This document shows positions 15,926 through 24,744 of a DNA stretch of 52,023 nucleotides, piece after piece; the stretch's first letter is position 1; each line of letters opens with the position of its first letter. The stretch lies in NCBI RefSeq assembly GCF_022346545.1, contig NZ_JAKRNU010000018.1, positions 1-52,023 on the forward strand. Reading direction: 5' to 3'. The position numbers and the translations under genes are program-made. The notes beneath the pieces are model-generated. The model searched no databases, was not told the DNA's origin, and saw only the letters and a program-made list of their open reading frames with translations. The stretch comes from Sporosarcina sp. ACRSM (GTDB lineage Bacteria; Bacillota; Bacilli; Bacillales_A; Planococcaceae).

Positions 15926-16291
15926 ATGAAAACATCCACATTTTTACTCGGACTTGCCACCGGTTCGATTGCGGCAGCCGTAACTGTCTTATTTTCGACT
16001 CCTCAATCGGGGAATGAGCTACGTTCGTCTGTCAAAAATGCATCGGTTGATATGAAAGAGAAATTTAAAGATGTAAAAGTGAAAATCGACAGTTTGAAAG
16101 AATCGGTTTCGCATTTGACGAAAGAAGCAAAAGAAACAGTCCCTTCCGCAATTGAAGGCATCAAACATTCGGTCGAGAAATGGCAACAGTCCACCGAGCC
16201 CAATAAGGATCGGTTGGAAAGTGAAATCGCCGCCATTCAGAAGGCTCTCGAAGAATTGGAACAAACCATTGCTGCACAACAAAAATCATGA
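15926..16291 (+). CDS. yhaH: YtxH-domain protein YhaH
   Basis: A 121-residue protein. An N-terminal membrane anchor (residues 4-24, TFLLGLATGSIAAAVTVLF) is followed by STPQSGNELR, the hallmark of YtxH proteins, then a long charged coiled coil to the end. It is a general-stress type envelope protein of unknown function. It sits between trpP and hpr as yhaH does in B. subtilis. AAAGGAG precedes the ATG. Confidence 0.88.
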   Translation: MKTSTFLLGLATGSIAAAVTVLFSTPQSGNELRSSVKNASVDMKEKFKDVKVKIDSLKESVSHLTKEAKETVPSAIEGIKHSVEKWQQSTEPNKDRLESEIAAIQKALEELEQTIAAQQKS

Positions 16292-16297
16292 CGGTTC

Positions 16298-16335
16298 GAA
16301 GCGGATGCAAAGAAATCAATATGCATCCGCTTTTC
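16298..16335 (+). terminator. yhaH terminator
   Basis: GAAGCGGATGCA (16298-16309) pairs with TGCATCCGCTTTTC (16322-16335), 6 bp after the stop. Confidence 0.85.
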
Positions 16336-16408
16336 TCATTATCTAGCTTCAGGCGCCTTACGCTTTTCTTAATTATTATTATTAGAAAAGTTTTTCTGCA
16401 ATTCTTAC

Positions 16409-16437
16409 TTTTCACTTCTTTGCTTTCCTGCTATAAT
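16409..16437 (+). promoter_or_regulatory. Promoter of hpr
   Basis: A perfect -10 TATAAT (16432-16437) has a weak -35 TTTTCA (16409-16414) at 17-nt spacing, about 38 bp upstream of the hpr start. Confidence 0.5.
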
Positions 16438-16474
16438 AAAAAGTATGAACTATAAAAGAAAGAAGGTGTTCCCT

Positions 16475-17059
16475 ATGTCGGAACAAAGGTTTTCCCCGCT
16501 TGAGGCGATGATTTTCAGTCAGCGTGTTGCACAGATGTCCAAAGCGCTCTGGAAAGCAGTGGAAAAAGATTGGCAACAATGGATCAAACCTTATGATCTG
16601 AATATTAATGAGCATCATATTTTATGGATTGCTTTCCATCTTGGGGGTGCCACAATTTCTGACATCGCCAAATTCGGTGTGATGCATGTATCGACCGCTT
16701 TCAACTTTTCAAAAAAACTTGAGGAACGAGGCTATCTCGAATTTTATAAAAAAGAAGATGATCGCCGAAATACATATGTAGCTGTAACAGAAAAAGGGAA
16801 TGACCTTCTACTCCTCATGAATGATAACTATCATAATACGCATCACGGCATCCTTGAAGGCTCTCTGCCGATTAAAGATTTATATGGGAAATTTCCGGAA
16901 TTCCTTGAAGTCATGTCCGTCCTCCGCAATATTTACGGTCAAGATTTTATGGAAATCTTTGAGCGTGGATTTGAAAATCTCAAGGACGGTTTCGGGGATT
17001 CCACCGGCGACAAAAAAGAGACGGCAATGATTCAGAAGGAAGAGGAACCTGCACGCTGA
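16475..17059 (+). CDS. hpr: Transition-state regulator Hpr (ScoC), MarR family
   Basis: A 194-residue MarR-type repressor. The segment WQQWIKPYDLNINEHHILW and the recognition region IAKFGVMHVSTAFNFSKKLEERGYL are nearly invariant in Hpr. The second ATG (16475) is chosen because AGAAGGTG is about 8 nt upstream and the earlier ATG lacks a site. In B. subtilis Hpr represses extracellular proteases and sporulation genes. It neighbours prsA and ecs here too, grouping secretion-related control genes. Confidence 0.95.
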   Translation: MSEQRFSPLEAMIFSQRVAQMSKALWKAVEKDWQQWIKPYDLNINEHHILWIAFHLGGATISDIAKFGVMHVSTAFNFSKKLEERGYLEFYKKEDDRRNTYVAVTEKGNDLLLLMNDNYHNTHHGILEGSLPIKDLYGKFPEFLEVMSVLRNIYGQDFMEIFERGFENLKDGFGDSTGDKKETAMIQKEEEPAR

Positions 17060-17142
17060 ACCTGTTAGCAGAAGTTTAACCATTCCATTTCACGCTAAAT
17101 TCTGCTATGATTACATTGCTAAGCTGAAGAGGAGGAATAGAT

Positions 17143-17328
17143 TTGATTTTACTTATTACAATTCTGTTCTCATTATTTTATTTGTATCAAATCAATAAAA
17201 TGACATATGCGCTTTGCGAATCCCGGGAAATTCCGGAAGAAAAGCAGCCGAAAATATATAAAACGGTTAACATACTTGTCACGATCTTGATTTTATCTTT
17301 TTACGTGGAAGTTTTTCTCCAAGTATAA
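17143..17328 (+). CDS. Small membrane protein, unknown function
   Basis: 61 residues starting at TTG with GAGGAGG 8 nt upstream. Two hydrophobic helices (about 2-16 and 43-60) flank a short charged loop (CESREIPEEKQPKIYK), so it is probably a small two-pass membrane protein. It lies between hpr and prsA, where B. subtilis has a different gene (yhaI). I do not recognise its family. It has its own terminator. Confidence 0.7.
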   Translation: MILLITILFSLFYLYQINKMTYALCESREIPEEKQPKIYKTVNILVTILILSFYVEVFLQV

Positions 17329-17329
17329 G

Positions 17330-17365
17330 AAAAGTCCATCCCCTTATTCAGGGAATGGACTTTTT
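17330..17365 (+). terminator. Terminator after the 61-residue membrane protein gene
   Basis: AAAAGTCCAT (17330-17339) with CCC pairs with GGG and ATGGACTTTTT (17351-17365), immediately after the stop codon. Confidence 0.88.
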
Positions 17366-17399
17366 GTTTCGATTGAAGGCATCAAGCCTTTTTCATTCA

Positions 17400-17492
17400 T
17401 TAGTATAAAAAGGCTGCACCAACAATGATCAATAAGATGAACAATACAACAATCAACGCGAATCCCGAAGAACCTTGGTTATATCCGCTCAT
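17400..17492 (-). CDS. YjcZ-family small sporulation-type membrane protein
   Basis: A 30-codon ORF with a clear GAGAGGGGG ribosome site. The product starts MSGYNQGSSGFALIVVLFIL and continues as one hydrophobic helix ending GAAFLY. This is the glycine-rich head plus single-helix layout of the YjcZ family of very small sporulation-associated proteins. It lies antisense between the hpr group and prsA. Confidence 0.85.
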   Translation of the reverse strand: MSGYNQGSSGFALIVVLFILLIIVGAAFLY

Positions 17493-17566
17493 AGGAGCAC
17501 CCCCTCTCTATCTGTATCCTATGCAAGCGTTTTGACGGATTATAGGCTAACTTCCGGGGAACCTTT

Positions 17567-17595
17567 TTGTTTTAGAAGCGTTTTTATGTTATAGT
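17567..17595 (+). promoter_or_regulatory. Promoter of prsA
   Basis: -35 TTGTTT (17567-17572), 17-nt spacer, -10 TATAGT (17590-17595). The leader of about 110 nt contains a hairpin TCATC-CACT/AGTG-GATGA (about 17613-17641) of unknown role. Confidence 0.65.
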
Positions 17596-17715
17596 GTCTA
17601 CTGTCGCACAATTCATCCCACTGTTTAGAAAAGTGAGATGACTTCTGTTTGTGACGCTTCACTTTCAGTACAAAAATATTTGCTAAGTCAATTTTAAATT
17701 AGGGGAGAATTCAAT

Positions 17716-18594
17716 ATGAAAAAAACGGTTTTAGCACTGACGATGGCAGCATCTGTCCTTGCACTTTCAGCATGTAGCGATAAAAATAGCGCTGATGATG
17801 AGGTCCTTGTAACTTCCAAAGCAGGTGACATTACAAAAGCGGATTTGTATGATGAGATGAAAGATGCGATCGGTTTACAAGTCGTAGAAAATCTCATCCT
17901 TCAACAAGCAATCGAAAGCGAGTTCAGTGTCTCCGATAAAGAAGTCGAAGAAGAGATTAAAAAACAAAAAGAACAATATGGCGATAGCTTTGAGATGTAT
18001 CTTGCACAAAGCGGCATGACAGAGAAATTTTTCGAGAAAAACGTGAAATCACAAATGATCCAGACTAAAATGCTCGATTCTTTGGAAGTCACGGATGAGG
18101 AAATCAAAGCTGGACTTGCCAATGCTAAAAAAGAGATCCATGCGCGCCATATCTTAGTCGAAGATGAAAAAACTGCAAAAGAAGTCCGCAAGAAATTGGA
18201 AGAAGGCGGCGATTTTGAGAAATTAGCGAAAGAATACTCCACTGAACCTGCTGCACAAGATACAGGCGGAGACCTCGGTTGGTTCGGTACAGGCAGAATG
18301 GTACCTGAATTTGAAAAGGCCGCTTTCGCACTGAAAAAAGGCGAAATCAGTGAACCTGTCAAGTCAAGCTTCGGCTACCATGTAATCGAATTGCTCGACA
18401 CGCGTGAAGCAGAAGTGGAAGCGACAGATGAAGAATTGAAAGCAACAGTGGAAGATAACTTGAAACGTGCAAAATTCGAAGAGAAACTAATCAGCTTACT
18501 GAAAGATTCCAATATCGACATCAAAGCGGATGAATTCAAAAGCGCTCTTGAAGACTATTTACCAAAAGCCGATAAAAAAGCTGATAAAGAATAA
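17716..18594 (+). CDS. prsA: Foldase lipoprotein PrsA
   Basis: A 292-residue lipoprotein. The signal peptide ends in the lipobox LSAC, so Cys20 is lipidated. A helical N-lobe (about 30-130) is followed by a parvulin-type peptidyl-prolyl isomerase domain (about 134-225; ARHILVEDEKTAKEV..., GGDLGWFGTGRMVPEFEKAAF, SSFGYHVIELL) and a lysine-rich tail. It folds exported proteins outside the membrane. It follows hpr, a known regulator of secretion, as in B. subtilis, and has its own promoter and terminator. Confidence 0.96.
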   Translation: MKKTVLALTMAASVLALSACSDKNSADDEVLVTSKAGDITKADLYDEMKDAIGLQVVENLILQQAIESEFSVSDKEVEEEIKKQKEQYGDSFEMYLAQSGMTEKFFEKNVKSQMIQTKMLDSLEVTDEEIKAGLANAKKEIHARHILVEDEKTAKEVRKKLEEGGDFEKLAKEYSTEPAAQDTGGDLGWFGTGRMVPEFEKAAFALKKGEISEPVKSSFGYHVIELLDTREAEVEATDEELKATVEDNLKRAKFEEKLISLLKDSNIDIKADEFKSALEDYLPKADKKADKE

Positions 18595-18600
18595 GCTATA

Positions 18601-18635
18601 AAAAAAGCTGTCCCTTTTTTCGTGGGACAGCTTTT
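18601..18635. terminator. Bidirectional terminator between prsA and yhaM
   Basis: AAAAAGCTGTCCC (18602-18614) pairs with GGGACAGCTTTT (18624-18635). It serves the convergent prsA and yhaM genes. Confidence 0.9.
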
Positions 18636-18637
18636 AC

Positions 18638-19576
18638 TTATTCAAATGTCGGTTTGTAAAATGAGCGGTTGTCGAGTGGGAAGATCCGTTCTGTGAACTC
18701 GCCAGGTGCGGTTTTGCCGAGAGCCCGATCCAACATATTCATCTTCGCGTCGATATTGTCGATGTAATGAAGGATTTCAGCTTCTTTCACCATCGGACGT
18801 TTCGGGCTTCCCCATTCCTCTTTCCCGTGGTGGGATAAAACCATATGTTTTAGCAACATAACTTCTTCGCCCGTAATTTCAAGTTCGTCTGCGGCTTTTG
18901 AAATTTCATTCACCATGATGGTGATATGACCGAGCAAATTGCCTTCCACCGTGTATTGTGTGCCGATCGGACCGGACAGTTCCACCACTTTTCCAATGTC
19001 ATGCAAGATGATTCCCGCATATAACAGATCCTTGTTCAAAGATGGGTACAGTTCCGCCAACGCTTTGCCCAATTTCAACATCGAGACGACATGATCGATT
19101 AATCCGGACACATAATCATGATGGTTTTTTGTGGCGGCTGGATACGTCATGAAAGCCGTCTGATGTTTTTTCAAAAGATGACGGGTAATGCGCTGAATAT
19201 GCGGATTTTGCATTTCAAAGAAATATTGCATTAATTCCTCGTATAAGACTTCCTTACTTTTCGCGGAAGATGGGACCAAATCTGCAATGGTCACCCCTTC
19301 ATCCGCCTTGATCGGCCGTATACTTTTGATGCGAAGCTGGTTTTTCCCGCGGTAGTCATGGACTTCTCCACCCACTTTTACAATGGTAGCCGCTGCATAG
19401 GTCTTTTCATGCTCGTCTTTCGTATCCCATAGTTTCGCTTCAATATCCCCGCTCTTATCTTGCAAAATAAGTGTCATAAACGGGCTGCCTTGCGTCGTCA
19501 CGCCTTTGGTCGATTGTTTGATCAGTAGATAAAGATCGACCGGCTCGCCCACTTTATGGTCTGCAATTCTTTTCAT
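18638..19576 (-). CDS. yhaM: 3'-5' exoribonuclease YhaM
   Basis: 312 residues. An OB fold (about 12-90; FMTLILQDKSGDIEAKLWD) is followed by an HD metal-dependent phosphohydrolase domain: H at HHDYVSGLIDHV and the HD pair in LHDIGKVVELSGP, with a further HHG near 243. YhaM trims RNA 3' ends. The start codon overlaps the end of yhaN by 4 bp, so yhaO-yhaN-yhaM is one transcription unit, as in B. subtilis. Confidence 0.96.
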   Translation of the reverse strand: MKRIADHKVGEPVDLYLLIKQSTKGVTTQGSPFMTLILQDKSGDIEAKLWDTKDEHEKTYAAATIVKVGGEVHDYRGKNQLRIKSIRPIKADEGVTIADLVPSSAKSKEVLYEELMQYFFEMQNPHIQRITRHLLKKHQTAFMTYPAATKNHHDYVSGLIDHVVSMLKLGKALAELYPSLNKDLLYAGIILHDIGKVVELSGPIGTQYTVEGNLLGHITIMVNEISKAADELEITGEEVMLLKHMVLSHHGKEEWGSPKRPMVKEAEILHYIDNIDAKMNMLDRALGKTAPGEFTERIFPLDNRSFYKPTFE

Positions 19577-22470
19577 ACTACGTTAGCCCCCTGTCTGCTT
19601 CCGAGTTCGGAAACTTGAAGTATTGTTGCTTGCTGCCACTTCTCTGTCATCTCTTCATGGCAGGTGAAGTACATGAACTGATGCTTGCTTTGATATCGTT
19701 CCAGTAATTCAATCATACGCGAAAGTCGCGCTCCGTCAAAGTGGACAAATGGGTCATCCATCAAAATCGGGAACGGCGCTGAGTTGTGAACGGATGCCGC
19801 AAGCGCCAATCGCAATGAAATATAGGCTTGTTCTTTCGTCGCTTGGCTTAACTCCATAATGGGGTAACGCACCCCATTTGTCGAGTGCACTTCGAAACGT
19901 CCTTGTTCCGTCACGATGAGTGATGTGTAGCGGCCACCCGTCAACTCATTGAACAGTTTTTCAGCCTCCGCCAGCACTGCCGGCAACTTTTTCTCTTTCA
20001 ACTCACGCATGGTTTGTCTGATCGCTTCATTCAATGCCTTGCGTTCAGCCCATTTTTTAGCAAGTCCCGCTAGTTCTGTTTTTTTCATCTCAAACAGTTG
20101 CAACTTGCTGGCATAGGATTCGTCCGACAGTAATTGTTCGGTTCTGCTGACGAGCGTCGCCTTCTCTTGAATTAGCGTATGCTGTTCCGCATCGATTGAC
20201 GTGAGCGTTTCTCCAATCGCCTCCACTTGCATTTGCAAGGAGGCATCCGTCACGCCGACCGGCAATTCAAGGGGAAGATGTGCAGCCAACTGGGCTTCCA
20301 GATCCCGTAGTTGATCGTTCAATCGTACGCTTTCCTGGTACTCGGCGTGAGCGCTATAAAAGGCCTCTTCTGTCTCTGCGCCAACCTCTTTGAATAATGT
20401 CTGCATTTTATCCGTCAAGCCCGCTACAAGCCCTGTCAACTCGTTCAGCGACGCTTTCTTGTTGGTAATGGTACGGTTGATTGTCCTGACAGCTTCCACT
20501 TGCTCTTTCAGGTCGATGAATTCCCTTCGCAATAGCTCATACAATGCCTCTTCCGGAATTGACTTGTGCAAGACGTTTTCGACGTCTTTCACCCGCCCTG
20601 CCATATTTTTTCTCATCGTTGCCAATTGCTCAATAGCGGTCTTCCGATCCCTTTCGACGCCTTGCACTTCCCGGATCATCCGGAATAATTCAGGGATGAT
20701 GCCGGTCGATGGCAATTCTTTAAATCCATATTGTCGAAGAAACGCCGACAATTCGCTTTCGATTTGTTGGCGGTCGAAATAGGCATGATCCCGTTCCGCT
20801 TCCAATCGGTGTTGCTTCCGTTCCAACGCGAGCAATCCCTGTTGTAAAACTTCCATTTCTCGATCATAATGTGCCACTCGTTCAGCCAGTTCCTCCATTT
20901 GTTCTTCATGGCCATCGTACGCAGCAATGATCTTCTCCATCTCCCGTAGCTTCGTTTCATCTGCCGATGGTCGCCCATTTTTTTGTCGCATGAAGAAAGC
21001 CATGCCAGCAAACAAGACGGCCGCGACTACAAATAGCCACTCTTTCAAAACGAAACCGAGCGTGCCGAACAAGATACCAAGCAATACCCCTATCAACAAA
21101 AATGTACGGGAAGATGTCTCCTGCCTCCCAGTTCCGATGGCTACATATGCTTTCGCTTCCGCCAATTGTTGGCGACGTGCCGGCCACTGCCGCGTACGTT
21201 GCACCTCTTCCTGGGAAGGAGCAGATCGCTCAAGTACAAGACATCCTTGTTCCTGATCCGCTTTTTCGTTTTCCAGTTGTACAAGTTGCCGGTTCACATA
21301 GCCGAGTTGCGCATCGCTTCCCGCGAGTCGATTCATCAGCTCATACAATTGTTCTTCTTTCTGTAGGGAGACATCTGCCTGCAACAGGACATTTTCTTCA
21401 TCCTCCTGCATGCCAAGCCCTTCTGATAACCGCCTTTTCAAATCCGTCTGCTTGCGCACATCCTCTTCTGCCGAAATGGCTGCCGTTTGCCATCGATGCC
21501 ACTCCGACTCTTTCGCTAATAACAGATCGATTTCCGTAAGCCGATCATCCACTGGCTGTTCAGGCAGGTCCGCAAGCAATCTCGACAACTCTTCTTCTGT
21601 TCGATGTAGCGCTGTTTCCGCCTCGATTTTCCTTCCCACAAGTGTCTCGTATCTGCGGATGCCGTCTGTCGGAAAGGTGTCTACGGAAATTTCCGTTAGG
21701 CGTGACTTGATAGCGTGGCGCTTTTCATGTAGAGGTAGAAGCTGACGCATCAGCTGGAATTGCTGCGCTTGTTGTTCCATCTCTTTTTGCTGTTCCCGCA
21801 ATTGGTGAAGCCGTTCATCGATTTGACGGATTCGCTTTACAGCAGGTGCATAGTCAGCGATTTTTTCCTGCTCCTTTTTCAATCCCAGTTCCAATTCACG
21901 AAGTTCTGCCATTTTGACGTTCATCTGCGGATTTTTACCGGACTTTTTGAAGAGGTCACCGAGTTCTTTCTCCAGCTTTTTTTCCAATTGTAATAGTGTA
22001 TCGACACCGGTCGTTCCGGAAGCGAGCAAGGTGCGGCTCAGCTCTTCCTCATCCATTTTTTCAAACCCTTGTAGTTGCAAGAGGGAAAATGAAAAGATTG
22101 ATTCGAAGGAGGCACGGTCATACTGGCGTAGTAAACGTTTCAAATCCGCCTCGCCGCCCTGCTTTCCATCTTCGAAATGAACGATCACATCTCCCGCCGA
22201 CTTACCACGCACCCGTTCGACGATACATTTTCCGAATTCCTCATCGTGGAGATGCACTTGTCCGCCATACTTGCCACCAGATTTCGGTTCATAGCGCAGC
22301 AATGCGCTATTTTTCTGCGGGAATCCGAAGAGGATATGGAGGATGAACTGCTGGATCGTCGTCTTTCCCGCTTCGTTCTGTCCATACAATACATTGATAC
22401 TCGGTCCTATATCGATGGTGACATTTTCGTGCTTCCCAAATCCGTAAATGACCAATTTTTCAATTCTCAC
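19573..22470 (-). CDS. yhaN: SbcC/Rad50-like AAA ATPase YhaN
   Basis: 965 residues. The Walker A GQNEAGKTT is near residue 30. Long coiled coils (about 175-430 and 500-800) are interrupted by a hydrophobic hairpin (about 450-490; FLLIGVLLGILFGTLGFVL), unusual for SMC-like proteins and characteristic of YhaN. The C-terminal ATPase half has ELSQATKEQAYISLRLAL and Walker B FPILMDDPFVHFD. It partners with the nuclease YhaO, whose gene ends 9 bp upstream. A membrane-tethered DNA-end processing complex is the likely role. Confidence 0.93.
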   Translation of the reverse strand: MRIEKLVIYGFGKHENVTIDIGPSINVLYGQNEAGKTTIQQFILHILFGFPQKNSALLRYEPKSGGKYGGQVHLHDEEFGKCIVERVRGKSAGDVIVHFEDGKQGGEADLKRLLRQYDRASFESIFSFSLLQLQGFEKMDEEELSRTLLASGTTGVDTLLQLEKKLEKELGDLFKKSGKNPQMNVKMAELRELELGLKKEQEKIADYAPAVKRIRQIDERLHQLREQQKEMEQQAQQFQLMRQLLPLHEKRHAIKSRLTEISVDTFPTDGIRRYETLVGRKIEAETALHRTEEELSRLLADLPEQPVDDRLTEIDLLLAKESEWHRWQTAAISAEEDVRKQTDLKRRLSEGLGMQEDEENVLLQADVSLQKEEQLYELMNRLAGSDAQLGYVNRQLVQLENEKADQEQGCLVLERSAPSQEEVQRTRQWPARRQQLAEAKAYVAIGTGRQETSSRTFLLIGVLLGILFGTLGFVLKEWLFVVAAVLFAGMAFFMRQKNGRPSADETKLREMEKIIAAYDGHEEQMEELAERVAHYDREMEVLQQGLLALERKQHRLEAERDHAYFDRQQIESELSAFLRQYGFKELPSTGIIPELFRMIREVQGVERDRKTAIEQLATMRKNMAGRVKDVENVLHKSIPEEALYELLRREFIDLKEQVEAVRTINRTITNKKASLNELTGLVAGLTDKMQTLFKEVGAETEEAFYSAHAEYQESVRLNDQLRDLEAQLAAHLPLELPVGVTDASLQMQVEAIGETLTSIDAEQHTLIQEKATLVSRTEQLLSDESYASKLQLFEMKKTELAGLAKKWAERKALNEAIRQTMRELKEKKLPAVLAEAEKLFNELTGGRYTSLIVTEQGRFEVHSTNGVRYPIMELSQATKEQAYISLRLALAASVHNSAPFPILMDDPFVHFDGARLSRMIELLERYQSKHQFMYFTCHEEMTEKWQQATILQVSELGSRQGANVV

Positions 22471-22479
22471 GATGCCACC

Positions 22480-23700
22480 TCATTCCGTTTTCGCCATTTC
22501 TGCCGCCAATAATGCAGCGGCTCCCGCTTGGATGTCTGTAAGATCATCATCCGTCAAAACATCCAAATACTTTACGCCCCGCGTATGCTGATACACATCT
22601 TTCACGACGTCTTTCCAATCATCAGCTGTCCAACTATCCATCAGACCTAACACCGATCTTGGAAGCGTGCCAGCTAATACGGAAGGGGCTGTCTCTTCGG
22701 AAAAAAGGATGCGCTGTATCCAGATGAATGGTTCGCTATCACTACTCGCATCTCTTAGGACATCCAACCATTCTTCCTCCGGCGATTGACTAAACAACTC
22801 AGCTGCCTCCTGATCGACATCGACCATCGTCAGTTCTACAATGCCCGCACCGTTCCGTGAGCGGAAGGTTTCCAGTTCTTCCATACAAGCGGCGAGCCAT
22901 TCATTGGCATGGCTGATCCCTTTACAAGAGACGTCCACCTTGTCAAACAGGATGGTCGATGTCGAGATGAACTGAAATGTGGCGCCCGTTTTCGATAATT
23001 CCACATCGTAAAACCCTTTTTCTCCCCGTTCGTTGCGATGCCGTCCTTGGATATTTCCCGGATAGACGATCGGCGGTTCTTCGTGGATATGCTGACGCAG
23101 ATGGATATGCCCCAGCGCCCAATAGTCATACTGCTTGGCCAACAATTCACTTTTGGTGAAAGGTGCATAGACCGCATGCGTGTCATCTCCTGCTAAACTG
23201 CCATGCAACATGCCGATATGGTATGCATCCAGATTGTGCGCTGGCGGATAACCGTCAATCATCTTTTCGCGGATATGCCGTTCTTTATAACTGAAACCAT
23301 AAATGGAAACCGGCTGTCCCCCCACTTGGAATTGTACCGTTTCCACCTCATCTTTAAAGACGTGGACATTCGCAGGCAGCTCAAAACGCGTCCATGTTCC
23401 GCTAAGATGATCGTGATTCCCATGCGAAATGAAGACCGGAATGTCCGCCGAATCCAATCGATCCATCCCTTCCTTAAACTTCATCTGCGCCCGCAAGCTC
23501 CGATTCTCTCCATCGTAAATATCCCCCACGATCAAAACGAAATCCGGCTTCGCCTCAAGCGCATAATCAATCAGATTAGCGAACGCGGCAAACGTACTCT
23601 CACGCAAACGATTAAGCTGTTCAACGGGCATTCCCGACATCCCTTTAAAAGGACTATCCAAATGCAAATCTGCCGTGTGAATGAATTTGATCGTCGACAT
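22480..23700 (-). CDS. yhaO: Metallophosphoesterase nuclease YhaO (SbcD/Mre11-like)
   Basis: About 406 residues from the ATG at 23700, which has GGGGGAGG just upstream; a longer frame begins at 23745 without a site. The N-terminal half holds the Mre11-type phosphoesterase motifs: FIHTADLHLDSPF, VGDIYD, ISHGNHD, and the GH(I)H-like ALGHIHLRQ. The C-terminal part is the DNA-binding cap. First gene of the yhaO-N-M operon; DNA repair nuclease with YhaN. Confidence 0.93.
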   Translation of the reverse strand: MSTIKFIHTADLHLDSPFKGMSGMPVEQLNRLRESTFAAFANLIDYALEAKPDFVLIVGDIYDGENRSLRAQMKFKEGMDRLDSADIPVFISHGNHDHLSGTWTRFELPANVHVFKDEVETVQFQVGGQPVSIYGFSYKERHIREKMIDGYPPAHNLDAYHIGMLHGSLAGDDTHAVYAPFTKSELLAKQYDYWALGHIHLRQHIHEEPPIVYPGNIQGRHRNERGEKGFYDVELSKTGATFQFISTSTILFDKVDVSCKGISHANEWLAACMEELETFRSRNGAGIVELTMVDVDQEAAELFSQSPEEEWLDVLRDASSDSEPFIWIQRILFSEETAPSVLAGTLPRSVLGLMDSWTADDWKDVVKDVYQHTRGVKYLDVLTDDDLTDIQAGAAALLAAEMAKTE

Positions 23701-23775
23701 AGAACCTCCCCCTTCATCAACGAATATTTGTTCTAATTTTACCATAAGCAGGGGGTTCTACGAAATAATCCTATA

Positions 23776-23817
23776 CAAAAAAAAGAATGCGATTCGTATG
23801 ATGGATTCGCGTTCTTT
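23776..23817 (-). terminator. Terminator of the minus-strand lipoprotein gene
   Basis: TCGCGTTCTTT (23807-23817) pairs with AAAGAATGCGA (23782-23792) with one G-U pair. On the minus strand it runs into an oligo-T tract. It separates the lipoprotein gene from yhaO. Confidence 0.75.
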
Positions 23818-23886
23818 CTTTTTGTTAAAGCCTAAGACTGTCCAAACTGAAAATCACATCAGCTTTAGGAGCGGAATTGTTTTCCT

Positions 23887-24342
23887 TCAAACATCCATAA
23901 AAGATAGTACATGTTCTTTCACTCTTTCCCGCTCTTCCTCTGTCATATTAATCGAATTATGATATTCTACATCTCCATCAGGAATTAGAATCGTTGAAGG
24001 TTCATTAATTTCCTCCTTACGTTTTTCACCACCCCCGGCTTGCGTAATATGAGATTTTTTAAAATTGGAATGTATGATTTCTGTTCTTATATAATTCCAT
24101 TCTGTATCATAAAAGTCATTGATAGATTTAACATCAGTTTTTATATGATTTTTACTTTCTTCTATACTGGTAATTGCATTTACTTTCTGATAGCCGGTTC
24201 TCACAAAAAAACCCTCATCGTTTTCCTCCAATACTTCAGTTACAAATGCTTCGATATGCTGAACTTTTTCCACATTAACGCATGCGCTTAACAGTAAAAT
24301 GCACAATATCAATGAACTCGTTTTGAAGAAATTATCTTTCAA
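23887..24342 (-). CDS. Putative lipoprotein, unknown function
   Basis: 151 residues from a TTG start with GAGGAGGG upstream. A lipoprotein signal peptide ends in LLSAC (Cys21). The mature part is hydrophilic, with a beta-rich first half (IEAFVTEVLEENDEGFFVRTGY) and an acidic C-terminal helix. I do not recognise a family. It lies in the accessory stretch that separates yhaO from yhaP and has lower GC than its neighbours. Confidence 0.7.
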   Translation of the reverse strand: MKDNFFKTSSLILCILLLSACVNVEKVQHIEAFVTEVLEENDEGFFVRTGYQKVNAITSIEESKNHIKTDVKSINDFYDTEWNYIRTEIIHSNFKKSHITQAGGGEKRKEEINEPSTILIPDGDVEYHNSINMTEEERERVKEHVLSFMDV

Positions 24343-24382
24343 AATTACCCTCCTCTACCAAAATATTTTATTACAGTATATT

Positions 24383-24575
24383 TTAACTTGATTCAGCAGA
24401 AGTCCCCCAGTTCCATAAGTGGCGGGATGAATGCCAGAATGTATTTTAATCAGAGGGAGTCCAAACTCCCTGCTGATTCAAGTTAAGCCTCCGGCGGATG
24501 TCACAGATTTTGAAAGGAGTTAATTGAGCTTTGCTCAATTCAAAATCTGGACGCAATTACGCCGAGGCGTAATTG
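24383..24575 (+). repeat. Dispersed structured intergenic element, copy 2 (longest form)
   Basis: A 17-bp inverted repeat with one mismatch (24383-24399 with 24470-24486) encloses a 70-bp module. The module holds two hairpins (TCCC-CCA with TGG-GGGA, and GGGAGT/ACTCCC). The shared core follows: outer stem CAGATTTTG (24504-24512)/CAAAATCTG (24541-24549), inner AATTGAGC/GCTCAATT, and the terminal hairpin CAATTACGCC-GA-GGCGTAATTG (24554-24575). From 24576 to 24744 I see only AT-rich sequence without a gene. Confidence 0.88.
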
Positions 24576-24744
24576 ATTTTCCATTTAACAAATTAGTCCA
24601 ATTCTGGCGTAGCTATATTAAATTATCGCGTTCATTGTTGAATACGTATAAAAAAATTGCTTCTTTTTTCAAAAATAAATAACGGATATCTCCTGTTAGT
24701 AAAACTTATATATGTCCAACTCAACCGGTTTTAAAATCCTTCAA

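Noticed and set aside
17901..18362. Minus-strand ORF of 153 codons inside prsA
   Set aside because: Serine/phenylalanine-rich shadow of the prsA frame; prsA is certain.
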